DNA from: Clavelina lepadiformis
Taxonomy: Eukaryota > Chordata > Ascidiacea > Aplousobranchia > Clavelinidae
DNA: 64,000 nt
Assembly (NCBI RefSeq): GCF_947623445.1
Contig: NC_135241.1
Coordinates: 684,501-748,500 of the forward strand
Direction of reading: 5' to 3'
Numbering within the stretch: the first letter of the stretch is position 1; each line of letters starts with the position of its first letter. The notes beneath the pieces are model-generated. The model worked only from the letters and a program-made list of their open reading frames with translations. It was not told the origin of the DNA and did not search any database. Both the position numbers and the translations under genes were made by a program. Shown piece by piece: positions 13,024 to 22,770 of the stretch.

Positions 13024-13772
13024 TAGGGCAAGTTTTTGCAACTTTTGCAACTTTTTTTTACAGCTTCCAGCAGCTTCCTAAATACTCAGAATTTATGTAG
13101 TATGATGTTTTAAGCTGTTTGTAGGAATTTTATATTGCAACTTTTTGCAACTTTTTTCTATTTTTCATGCAACTTTTTACAGCAACTTTTATTAAATATT
13201 GCGCAAAATGTAAAGGAGTGATTTAAAAAACATGCTATAAAACTTTTTCTAGTATATTTCTATTCTCTTTGCTTTGCATAACAAAGAGCTATGTGTTGGA
13301 TTAGCTGCATCTCAATGTTATCTATGACGCAACATTTGGCTTGCAAGCTAGAAGTTTAACAACCCCAGCCAAGCACGACAGTGTCCGAACTAAATTAGAA
13401 GTGGAAGTATGACTTGGCTTTTGGCCAAGCCCGCACAAACGGAAACAGGTTGTGTCTAGTCTTTCGAGGTCAATTTTTGTTGAGATAGCTTAGTTAGTTG
13501 CAGACCTAGGGCGAAATCCTGTCATGTAGGTTTCAAACCTAAAGAACATAAAAATGTATGCATGATCGATTGTATAGCGAAGAAAGAAACGGAACAAGCA
13601 GACACCCTGCAAATCTTAAACTGTTGGGTTATACAACGGATCCTTTCGAGTATCTCATACCCTAATGCTTTTAAAAACTTGTGCATAAATGCAACTTTTT
13701 ACTGCAACTTTTGTTAGGCCTAAAATTAAGTGCAACTTTCTCACGTTTTTAGTGCAACAAAAACTTGCCCTA
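13024..13772. mobile_element. Non-autonomous hAT-type DNA transposon, 749 bp, complete ends
   Basis: The element starts TAGGGCAAGTTTTTG and ends with the exact inverted copy, giving 15-bp perfect terminal inverted repeats. It is flanked by an identical 8-bp duplication CTAATTAC at 13016-13023 and 13773-13780. Eight-bp duplications with TAGGG/CAGGG-type ends are typical of the hAT superfamily. Subterminal regions carry several GCAACTTTT words in opposite orientation at the two ends, as expected of transposase-binding repeats. No transposase frame is present, so it would depend on a helper. Intact duplications and ends suggest a fairly recent insertion. Confidence 0.88.
13481..13544 (+). repeat. 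tRNA-like (SINE-like) segment inside the hAT element
   Basis: GAGATAGCTTAGTTAGTTG resembles a tRNA D-arm/A box, and GGTTTCAAACC about 35 bp downstream resembles a B box. The acceptor stem does not pair, so this is not a functional tRNA. It may be the head of a tRNA-derived SINE or part of the transposon's own filler sequence. Confidence 0.4.
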
Positions 13773-13780
13773 CTAATTAC

Positions 13781-14449
13781 CTTTAGTGACAAATACACCA
13801 AATTAAAAACCCTTTATGTTCAACATTATATCCTAAATATATTCCAAACTTGTCAATTACAGACTGGCAAATTAAATACTAATTCTTTTCTCCATTTCTT
13901 CAATAATTATCTTTGTGAATTACAAACAGTGCATAAATACAATACCAGTTCGACTCAAGACAACCTATTTCTGCCGGAACTAAAACAAAGAAAGGAAAAA
14001 GGAATTAATATTTCGAGGTTCCAATTTTCAAATTCAAACAAAGAATAAATTACCAAATAATAAGTAGAAAAAATCACACAAATGCTTCTGTAAACATTTG
14101 AGGTCTGAACTGCAGGGGAAGTCAAGTGAATGTGTATAACTGCTATATAATGTTCTTGTAACATTCTGACATTTGTTTTGTGGGTTTATTTTATTTCATT
14201 TGTTCTTGAAACATTTAGTTTTGCGCATAGGATTGCCTCATAGCCTCCATTTTTGTTTGATTTTTCATAGAATCTGTGGCAGCAGAGTTCGATGACCGCA
14301 ATAGGTCTTTCGCCACCACACGCCACACAACTGTTAATTTTGTTAAGTTATGTAATTTATTTATTCTTTGAATGGCGAATTAAATTCTCTCTTTCACTCT
14401 CTCTTTACACATTGGAAAAATATTCTTTAATAACGCGGTTAACAGCCGT
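13781..14449. other. Spacer between transposon and tRNA cluster
   Basis: AT-rich sequence with only short unsupported frames. No promoter or repeat structure is recognised apart from the start of the tRNA array at its right end. Confidence 0.5.
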
Positions 14450-14521
14450 GGCCCCATGGTGTAACGGTTAGCACTCAGGACTTTGAATCCTGCGATCCGA
14501 GTTCAAATCTCGGTGGGACCT
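14450..14521 (+). tRNA. tRNA-Gln (anticodon TTG)
   Basis: A 72-nt sequence begins GGCCCCATGGTGTAACGG and ends TCTCGGTGGGACCT. The acceptor stem GGCCCCA/TGGGACC pairs except for a C-A at position 3. The anticodon stem-loop is CAGGACTTTGAATCCTG with loop CTTTGAA, anticodon TTG, reading CAA. The T arm CCGAG-TTCAAAT-CTCGG is perfect. The sequence closely matches animal tRNA-Gln(UUG). It is intronless and is followed by no strong T-run within the first bases. Best preserved member of the local array. Confidence 0.93.
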
Positions 14522-14809
14522 GATATTTCATTTTCGTATCCAAATAAAAATCAAATGATGTTGGGCAAATATTTTATTTCGAAATTTTAACGATTATAAA
14601 CAAGAGGCTTTAAAAAATATTTACTTCAATGACGTATGTAGCCTCCTACAATTCCCAAACAGCTCTGAATGGAAATAAATTCTGGTTATGAGGTTAAGTT
14701 CTGTATAAGTTCCAATAAAGTAATTTTCATTTTCACAGAAAGACCGGTAATAAAAAGTCAAAAGAAACTTCAAAAACTAAAATTTATCACTAACTTTACG
14801 GTTTTCGAT

Positions 14810-14889
14810 TCTTCGTTATTTCGGTTGGTAAAGGGGTGGACTGTATTGGCGAGAGTTCTCAGAAACCCATAGGTCACTGGTTCAAAGGA
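14810..14889 (+). pseudogene. Decayed tRNA-Tyr copy
   Basis: Similarity to tRNA-Tyr is clear (GGTTGGTAAAGGGGTGGACTG, then CCATAGGTCACTGGTTC) with an intron-like insert between the halves. The A-box TAGCTCAG is lost and the 3' acceptor strand is shortened, so it is not expected to fold or be charged. Confidence 0.75.
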
Positions 14890-14970
14890 TAACTTTTAAC
14901 TTGCTTTTCAATGGAAAGTTTCCAGATTACTAAACGTAACCTGCTACTTTTAATGGCATGTTGCAACCTT

Positions 14971-15017
14971 GGTGCCATGATGTGACGGTTATCACTCAAA
15001 TCTTTCAATCCTGAGAT
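14971..15017 (+). pseudogene. Truncated tRNA-Gln copy
   Basis: GGTGCCATGATGTGACGGTTA and CTTTCAATCCTGAGAT match the 5' two thirds of the neighbouring tRNA-Gln with several changes. The T arm and 3' acceptor strand are absent. Confidence 0.7.
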
Positions 15018-15139
15018 GAAAAGAAGTTGATGCAATGAGTAGTAAGTACATATGGAGTTTTATCTTAATGTAGACGATAAACTCAGAAAAAATATACTAA
15101 AGCAATTTAACCATTAACTTGAACTATTTGGTTTTCATC

Positions 15140-15230
15140 CCTACAATAGCTCAGTTGGTAAAGCGGTGGTCTGTAGTGACAAGAGTTCGCAGACAACCAT
15201 AGGTCACTGGTTTGAATCCGGTTCGAAGGA
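15140..15230 (+). tRNA. tRNA-Tyr (anticodon GTA) with intron; possibly degenerate
   Basis: Contains TAGCTCAGTTGGTAAAGC, the anticodon-loop context CTGTAG (anticodon GTA) followed by an intron of about 18 nt after the position next to the anticodon, then ACCATAGGTCACTGGTTTGAA and TCCGGTTCGAAGGA. Introns here are universal in animal tRNA-Tyr. The 5' acceptor strand CCTACAA pairs with TTCGAAGG at only five of seven positions (A-A and A-C mismatches), so it may be a pseudogene in early decay. Confidence 0.7.
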
Positions 15231-15308
15231 AAGCTTTTAAATTACTTAATAATAGAGAGTGTCCAGATGACAAAATTTATAATACTTTCTATGTCTTTTA
15301 GTAACCGC

Positions 15309-15380
15309 AGTCCCATGGTGTAACGGTTACAACACAGGACTCTGAATCCTGCGGTCCGAGTTCAAATCTCGGTGGGACCT
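15309..15380 (+). tRNA. tRNA-Gln (anticodon CTG), slightly degenerate
   Basis: It starts AGTCCCATGGTGTAACGG and ends TCTCGGTGGGACCT, 72 nt. Anticodon loop CTCTGAA gives CTG, reading CAG. The anticodon stem and T arm are perfect. The first acceptor pair is A-C, and the D stem has AA where the sister gene has GC. It is probably transcribed (A and B boxes are intact) but may be impaired. Confidence 0.8.
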
Positions 15381-15778
15381 CATATTCTTTTATCGAAACT
15401 GTAACAAAATGATTTTGGGCGACAGTTTCGTTTCGAAATTTCAATGATTATATTCAGATGCATTAGACTTTTCTCCTTTCTCATATAAGCTGCTGTGTAC
15501 AGTTAGCTTATTACAATCTTCAAACAACATTGGACAAATACAAATTCTGGTTATGAGGCTCAATTCTGTTTAAGTTCCAATAATTTAATTTTCAAAATAA
15601 GTCTGAAAATAAACATTCGATGTCTGGCCTTCAACTACCGAAGCCAACAATCCTAAAAAGATGAAAAGTTCTGCAAGCAACTGCTGGAATGAGTAGGAAG
15701 TACGAATAAAATTAAGTTATAAAACGTCAGATAAAATACGCAAAGATCAAACCAATCATTAACATTACGGTTTTCGTC

Positions 15779-15815
15779 TTTTTCATAGCTCAGTTGGTAG
15801 AGCGTTGGACTGTAT
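15779..15815 (+). pseudogene. 5' half of a tRNA-Tyr
   Basis: CATAGCTCAGTTGGTAGAGC and GTTGGACTGTA match the 5' half of tRNA-Tyr up to the anticodon. The 3' half is missing, replaced by unrelated sequence. It is the last remnant of the tandem array. Confidence 0.7.
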
Positions 15816-15899
15816 ATGTGGCCTACAATGCACTAGTTAATTCCATTACAGTTCATGGGATAGCATCAATTAGAATATTCCATTTGTTACGGTTTATAG

Positions 15900-18800
15900 C
15901 TATAGCTTACCAGTAGGAATAAGACAGTTTTCCGTGTTGCAATCTTCAACAATTTCCGCAACCCCAGTGCAATCCTTGTTTGATCCTGTGCTACAGGAAC
16001 GAGTACGAGTCCTCCTTCCACCACCACAAGTCCGGGAACAACTCTCCCAAGCTCCCCATGCTTCCCATGCTACGAAAATTTTACCACGTCAGGATGCAAT
16101 CCAATAAAAATATTTTCAATTGTTCAACTGTTGCATATATTGTTGCCATATTGGGGGTGGGCCGTTGCATAAGTGTCAAATCATTCTTCAGCTAAATTAC
16201 GTTGAAACATATGTACACACACCTTCAAATAACTATTTGGCTCTTAAACACTCTTTTTACTCACTCGGACAATCCTGGACGTTGCATGCTTTTGCCACCT
16301 CACTTCTTCCATCACAATCGCGATTGTTTCCTGTTGAACAACTTCGTGATCTGCTTCTCTCTCCATTTGCACAAGATTTGGAACAATCGCTCCAAGGACT
16401 CCAACTCAACCATTCTGCTAACAGGCATCATCATTGTTTTATCATTTCGTTTGATTCTTCTATGATTCTTAGCGTACCGGTAAGTTGTTTTTACTTTTTT
16501 CCGGAAATAGCCTAAATTTGTTGGATTGTTTTGAAGAGGCAAAACTATCTTAGCACAGCTACCATATTCTAATTTACAATTCTATCCCGCGGTTGATTCC
16601 TACAAAAATTTTTATTTAAAATATGTTCCCTACAATCTGTAAATATCCATTTCGATTGCTCATGACGTCATGACGCAAAGGCTTTTATAGGGGCTGGATG
16701 GCAAGGACACCTGTCATTTCATGACCTATGGGCTCTGTTTTATTTCGCGCAACAAGTGACCCAGATAATCCACAGCCAAAGAAATAATTGAGATCCAAGT
16801 ACTTGAATTATCTAGAAACACCCTTTCTATAATCTAGAATGTACTAGAAATGAGAGATTACAATGTGCTCTTTGCCTTTTGAATATCTGAACATAACCTT
16901 AACCGCACTTTACAGTGAAAATTACTTCCTCTTTCCTTGGTGAAATGAAAGTTATTGACATAGAGTTGTGACTTAATATGATCCTCATGTCTTTTACCTG
17001 GACAAGGTGAAGTTTGACAAACTTCAATCTCCTGATCACTTCCTGTGCAATCATTTCTGCGTCGATTTGAACATATTCTTCTCCTTGTCCTTGTACCACC
17101 GCCGCAAGATGCCGTGCAAGAGCTCCAGTTGTTCCAATTAAGCCATGCTGAAAATGTAAAAAGCATGGATTACAGTACTGTATATACTTTTTAAAAATAT
17201 TGGTATTGCAATATTTTCAATTTAAAAAATTTTCCACAACGCTCTTCACCTGGACAATCCTGGACGTTGCATGCTTCTGTCGTCTGATTTGTTCCATCAC
17301 AATCGCGATTGTTTCCTGTTGAACAATTTCTTGATCTGCTTCTCTGTCCACTTCCACAAGATTTGGAACAATCGCTCCAAGTACTCCAACGGAGCCAGTC
17401 TGACAACAAACACCAAAACGTGGACAAGTTAAATCAATAAATAATTACCAAATGTTTTTCAAGCAACAAATCAAAACTTCGTATGTTCAAAAATAGTTGC
17501 TCGGTTTTTGAAAATGCATACAATTGCGCCATCAAACTTAAACTTTTCCTGCTTTGAAAACAAGCAGAGAGAAATACAAGATTCTTATGCAGTGTTAGCC
17601 TGCTTTATGCTGGCATTACGTTGCAATAATTACTCTATTTCCAACTATTGAAATTAAAACGAAAATCATGAGCATTGCAAGATTGCAATCAAAACATATT
17701 CCTGATGATCCAGGTTTTGTTGTTGTTGTTTCATCATCAAATGCGATTGTGACGCCATTTTGGATAGGAGATACTTAATATAATTTAAATCATGCAAATA
17801 TCAAGCGAAGATCTTTAGAAATAAAAGCAAAATAAAAAGTTGTTCCAACAATGCAAACAATATAGCACCATAGCAGTCTGAAGGACTTTAATTAATGTTC
17901 ATAATACGTGAATATTATTGTGTTTTTCCTATTGGTAATGTATTGTCCTGTTGTCTATGTGGTTTCAATGCATGCCATGTTATATGAATACATTGTGCGA
18001 GATGCGTTGAATCAATATAAGACAACAAGCTGGACAATTTGCGTTTTTAAAACGAGCTAACTTATACATTAGACTAAAGCTAAGTCAGTTAAGTGAGTAA
18101 ATTAGACGAGGTTTTTTGAACACATGCGTCTGTGTCTTATTTCAGTATAAAATATTTGATGTCTTTCATTATCAGAAGCTTTTTCTGCTGAATGTGATTG
18201 AAAACTAAACCTAATACGAGCGTTATGTCTTTTACCTGGACAAGGTGAAGTTTGACAAGCTTCACTCTCCTCATCACTTCCTGTGCAATCATTTCTGCGT
18301 CGATTTGAACATCTTCTTCTCCTTGTCCTTGTACCACCGCCGCAAGATGTCGTGCAAGAGCTCCAGTTGTTCCAATTAAGCCATGCTATAAATGACCACA
18401 AATTTTTATAGGACAAATACTTTTCGAAAACTGGTTTGTTGTTGTAATTTATAATGCTCTGCACAATTTTGAGATGTTTACTCACTTGGACAATCCTGGG
18501 TGTTGCATGCTTCTGTCCCCTCACTTCTTCCATCACAATCAAAATTGTTTCCTGTTGAACAACTTCGTGATCTGCTTCTCTCTCCACTTCCACAAGATTT
18601 TGAACAATCGCTCCAAGTACTCCAAGGTCGCCATGCTTTAAACCAATATGCATTTACGGTTGTTAAATTATGATGATGCTGTATGTTACGAGCAAAAAAT
18701 TGGATTACATTGTTAAAGTTGCAATATAGGTCTCAATAACTTTAGTTATTGTAGACTTCCGATGTTAACGAACGATAATTTTATATGATGTGAATGTGGG

Positions 18801-21800
18801 GTTACATTGTAATAAATACTGCATAGGTTCTAATAACTTGAATTGTTAGAGTCACAAAGTTCAAAGTTCTCAAAATAAAAAAAGATTCTCTATCAATTTA
18901 TTCATTTATCTATTATTCATGATAAATATATCTATACTCTATAAAGCAATTTATTTGTCTCAGCGAAAAGTTTTCAAGTTAGTGATTGGATGATTGATCC
19001 GTATCAAGAAGCGGACCTTACTTGAAACGCAAGCGATTGTTGACCAGATGTCCATCGGGAGTACTGAACGAGAGCAAGCGACATAAACGACGTAGCCAAT
19101 ACAACGGTAGCGCCAATGGTTATTGAACACAGGAGGCGACATTGTAAGCACAGCGCTTTAACCCTAGTCCTAATTCTAACCCTAACCCTAACCCCAACCC
19201 TAGCCCTAACCCTAACGCTAGCCACTACTGTATATACGCTGCCCATTCGACTAAATGTAAAACATAAGTTGGTGTCATTAGTGGAGTTATTGTGCCTATA
19301 TTGTACGCTTTTCTAAATATTTATTCACTTGGACAATCCTGGGTGTTGCATCGTGACGTCATCTCATTTCTTCCACTGCAGTCTTGATCGTTTCCAGTGG
19401 AGCAGGTGCGTGATCTTGCTTGCTGTCCTGCACCACATGTCTTGGAACATGTACCCCATGCACTCCAAGGTCGCCAGCCTTCGCACAGTGATAAGTTTAA
19501 AGTTTTGTAGCTTTTCAACAATTGAAAGATTTGCAAACAACGAAGCTTGATAAAAACGTATTGCATCGGTATTAGAACGCGGTATACAGCAGTTGGTTTT
19601 TAAAAAGACTCTGAACTCAGAGTGCTTCATTGATCACATACTTGGACAAACTTGTGTGTTACATGCTCTTGAACTTTGGTTTGTTCCGGAGCAGTCGCCA
19701 TTAGTTCCTGTTGAACAGGTCCGTGTTCTAGATTGTCTTCCTCCGCCACAAGATTGAGAACAATCGCCCCATCTACCCCACGCTCGCCAAACTTAAAAGT
19801 GAACAATTGATAAGTTACACCAGTCAGCATAAATCGTGTTGCTATTCACATAGCAATGTTGAATTACAGTATGAGGCGGTATTGGTAAATGACGGGCGTT
19901 TTTCGTTGTGAAAGTCTTTACCAAATATAACCTAATGCTCACAAATACTTGCAAGATCTTTTCTGAAAGCTCGCATGACGTACCCGCTGACGTTGTAACA
20001 CAGGGTTGGGTGTTGCATCTCAAGTTCATCCGGTTACCTCCAGAACAATCGCGGACGTTTCCTGTCGAGCATCTTCGCGTCCTGGATTGTCTTCCACTTC
20101 CACAAGATCTGGAACATTCGCTCCATCTTCCCCAAGCGTTCCAGGCTGTGGACAAAATGACGGGAGTAGGTTTGTTGCTTTCAGGCGAGTTCTTGTTCTT
20201 GTTTGTCTTTCATTTGTTAAACTCATGCTTTTTAGGTTTTTTTAGGTTGTTTTTCCGTCATTGTCATTTACCTTTTGTTCGTTAAAACTCTTTTCTTAAT
20301 TTTTCTATTTCTTTACGTTTTTTTCGCTGGTACATTAAGAAATATTTGGCACAATCCTCTGTATGACGACATGCACGCGTTAGTCGGCTTACCTGTGCTG
20401 GGGCCACCACCTCCAGTCGGGCAGTCAGGCAAGAGGACGCAAGTGAAGATGTCGTAATTTATGGACGCGCCGGTGCAGTCTGAGATCACGGTCGTGCTAC
20501 AAGATCTTCTTCTGGTGCGAGCTCCGCCATTTCTACCACAAGTCGCCGAACACTCGGTCCATTGGCCCCATTCCGTCCATGTTGGAGCTGTTAATAAATT
20601 TGTGATTTTAACGGGAACAAAGACATCTTTTGTTGTTGTGCGTTTAGCTTAGCATCAGTGCAGTAGATACGTTTGGAGTATGCTGCGATGTTATATTACG
20701 ATCGTTTTGTTCTTGATACACGAACGTGCTTGAAACAAAAGCATTTATGTCAAGACGTAAACTTTAGTGCTTTAATTCTTTCTACATAGTCTTACTCGGT
20801 GGCACTGAGGCTTCTCGCATCGGGTTTGTGCAGAGTTTATTTTCACAACGATCAGACGAATGACATGCTTCACAGGATTGACCCTCAACGTAAGGAAGCC
20901 TAAACCGAGTGAATATAAAACCACTCTCATGTCACTATTTGCTGTATGGGTTAACATGATGATGCTGTGCAGGCATGAAAGATTTTTATAATCACAAGAA
21001 CCGACCTGCCCACTACATTGCCACTGGGGCCGTAGTTGCAGATTAATACAGTGGCATCCCTCCATTCCTGGCCGCGTACGTTGATGCTTGTACATTTTGA
21101 GGCGCCACAGCCGACTTTGAAAGTGTCACTCCATACCACCTGCGATGTAGTTGTTATATAACATGTCGTAACATGATTGCACTTAACAGTGCTCAAATTA
21201 TCATCGTCGGAAAAGCTTTAAAACATGACTGTTTGCAGTTAAGTATACTTGTGTGTAGTGGCCGCATATTTGGTTATCCTGGCAGCCATTGTCAAGGCTG
21301 TAGTACGCTTTTTCGGCGTCCCAGTCCACCACCGATCTCACTGCGTAGTTTCGGTCGAAGTTAAGTCCGCGGGAGACGAATATATTTTCTCCGGGTGGTT
21401 TGAAGCGACTGTGCGACCGTTGCTTGGGACATAAAAGACAAAACATGACGTCAGAACATGACGGAAGCAAACTGTCACCAATGCCGAACCGATCTCGTGC
21501 TCTTATTGCGAGGAAAAGCACGTGATCGAAATGCGTTCAGCTGAGCCCTGAAAAGGAAATCGGACCTCACGATTATGTCACGTCATTACCTCATTATCCT
21601 TAAATAAACATCTCTTTGAATATTGAGAGGCAAGCCTGGCCAGTTGGTTGTCCCAGCTCATTATTCTCATATTCTGTGCCGGTGGATTGACCAAGCGCCT
21701 CGCCAAGTTATGCGCGTCCACCACCGCTGTTCGAATCGAATCTGCACAAAAACGTTTATTTCTAAATTCATATCGTTGCCGTTTCAATGAAAGCGTTTAA

Positions 21801-22770
21801 TTTAATAAAAGCTAAATAAACAGCTTTGGTAAAGACGAATTTGGCATCACGCGTATACTTCAGCTCTGTGTGCATTGTCACGCAAAACCCATGCCATGAT
21901 TTTAACAAGATAAACATAAATTTTGCTGGTTTAATTCCGTTGAAGTAAAATTGAAGTTTTGTGGAAAATGTTGTTTTGACGATGCTTTCGTTCACGTAGC
22001 TCTCTACTAATGCTGTTCTATAACCTTTTCCTACTCCCTTTATTCCCTGCGTATGTCTGAATATACTTGTTGTAGTTTGACAAGTGTTTATCATCATCTG
22101 AGTCCTGCAATTTGTTTTCTGGAATAATATTTAAAAAGTGTTTGAGGTTTGAGTGCTACTTCTAGCCATGTTTCTATAAAATCAGCCTTTGAAAAAATAG
22201 CCACCTGCTAGTCTGCTTAATTTTTCGCTTTTTCAACTTATGTTTTATGGATTTAACTAAGTATAGGTTTAGCGGCCGTGCTAGTTGTTACCAGCAAATA
22301 TCAACGTTATTTCTCTTGAGCACGTTTTAAGCCTTTTCGGCTTTGTCACTTTTTCCTGTTCATTGGCGCGTGTTAGTAACAAATGGCTTGATTTTTCGTC
22401 CCCACCGCGCTTTTGACGAAAAAATAAATGAATGAAAAAAATGAATGAATAAAGTTTAATGTTAATATATAATAGAGCTGGTGCAAGCTTAATCGAAATA
22501 ATGATATCCTATGACTGTGGTATATATATTCAGTGACTTGACGATAACAAGTTATTAAAATAATAATATGGTTCAATAACACTTGGCTAAGTCATAGAAG
22601 TTCTTTGTACAGATCTTTTCTGTTTCCGCAGAGATTTTTAAAACATTAGGTTAAGTTGTTTGCAACAAACCTGTGAAATTGTAGGTCTCTAACACCCGAG
22701 CACTCGCGCATTGAAACGCGCAAATAAATCCAAAAATTACATTCAAATTTAAGCAGACACCAAACTTCAT
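15900..22770 (-). CDS. Secreted CAP-domain protein with CRISP-like hinge and ten TSP1 repeats
   Basis: Fifteen exons join in frame to 746 residues: 22671-22770, 21590-21741, 21249-21422, 21006-21139, 20796-20899, 20393-20587, 19984-20145, 19642-19791, 19329-19478, 18486-18635, 18236-18385, 17250-17399, 16998-17147, 16265-16414 and 15900-16069. The start at 22770 begins a signal peptide (cleavage probably after CASA, residue 24). The CAP domain spans about 28-187: [45 protein letters not shown] and [11 protein letters not shown]. The hinge (188-221) is [18 protein letters not shown]. Ten TSP1 repeats follow, each about 50 residues, with WxxWxxW (C-mannosylation) and CSxSCGxG (O-fucosylation) motifs. 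Every TSP1 exon is phase 1-1 and seven are exactly 150 bp, a textbook shuffled-exon array. The protein ends GKL by reading into a GTAAG at 15910; a spliced alternative there cannot be excluded. Its role is probably extracellular adhesion or matrix binding; the partner is unknown. Confidence 0.92.
19159..19220. repeat. Interstitial telomere-like repeat tract
   Basis: About ten degenerate copies of CCCTAA (TTAGGG on the minus strand), with variants CCCTAG, CCCCAA and CTAATT. It lies inside the intron between TSP1 repeats 4 and 5 of the CAP-TSP1 gene. TTAGGG is the telomere repeat of chordates. Confidence 0.85.
22200..22444 (+). mobile_element. LINE/SINE-like 3' tail, copy 1
   Basis: This shares about 245 bp with 23874-24118 in the same orientation. 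Common words are GCCGTGCTAGTTGTTACCAGC, shortened here, GCGTGTTA, GTCCCCA and CTTTTGACGAAAAATAAA. It ends in GACGAAAAAATAAATGAATG followed by TGAA repeats. Microsatellite tails of this kind are characteristic of L2/CR1-type non-LTR retrotransposons. Only the 3' end is present. It sits in intron 1 of the CAP-TSP1 gene. Confidence 0.65.

Larger units (their letters stand above)
14450..15830 (+). repeat. Tandem duplication carrying tRNA-Gln and tRNA-Tyr units
   Basis: A unit of about 860 bp is present twice, the second copy starting at tRNA-Gln(CTG) at 15309. Matching spacer sequence is clear at 14648-14742 versus 15510-15602 (shared AATTCTGGTTATGAGG and AAGTTCCAATAA) and at about 14562 versus 15419 (TTTCGAAATTT, CGATTATA-like). 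Within and between the units lie two good tRNA genes, an intron-bearing tRNA-Tyr and three decayed copies. Confidence 0.75.

Noticed and set aside
16265-18635. Regularly spaced similar 150-bp blocks that could look like a repeat array or CRISPR
   Set aside because: They are TSP1 exons with open frames, splice sites and unequal introns in a eukaryotic gene.
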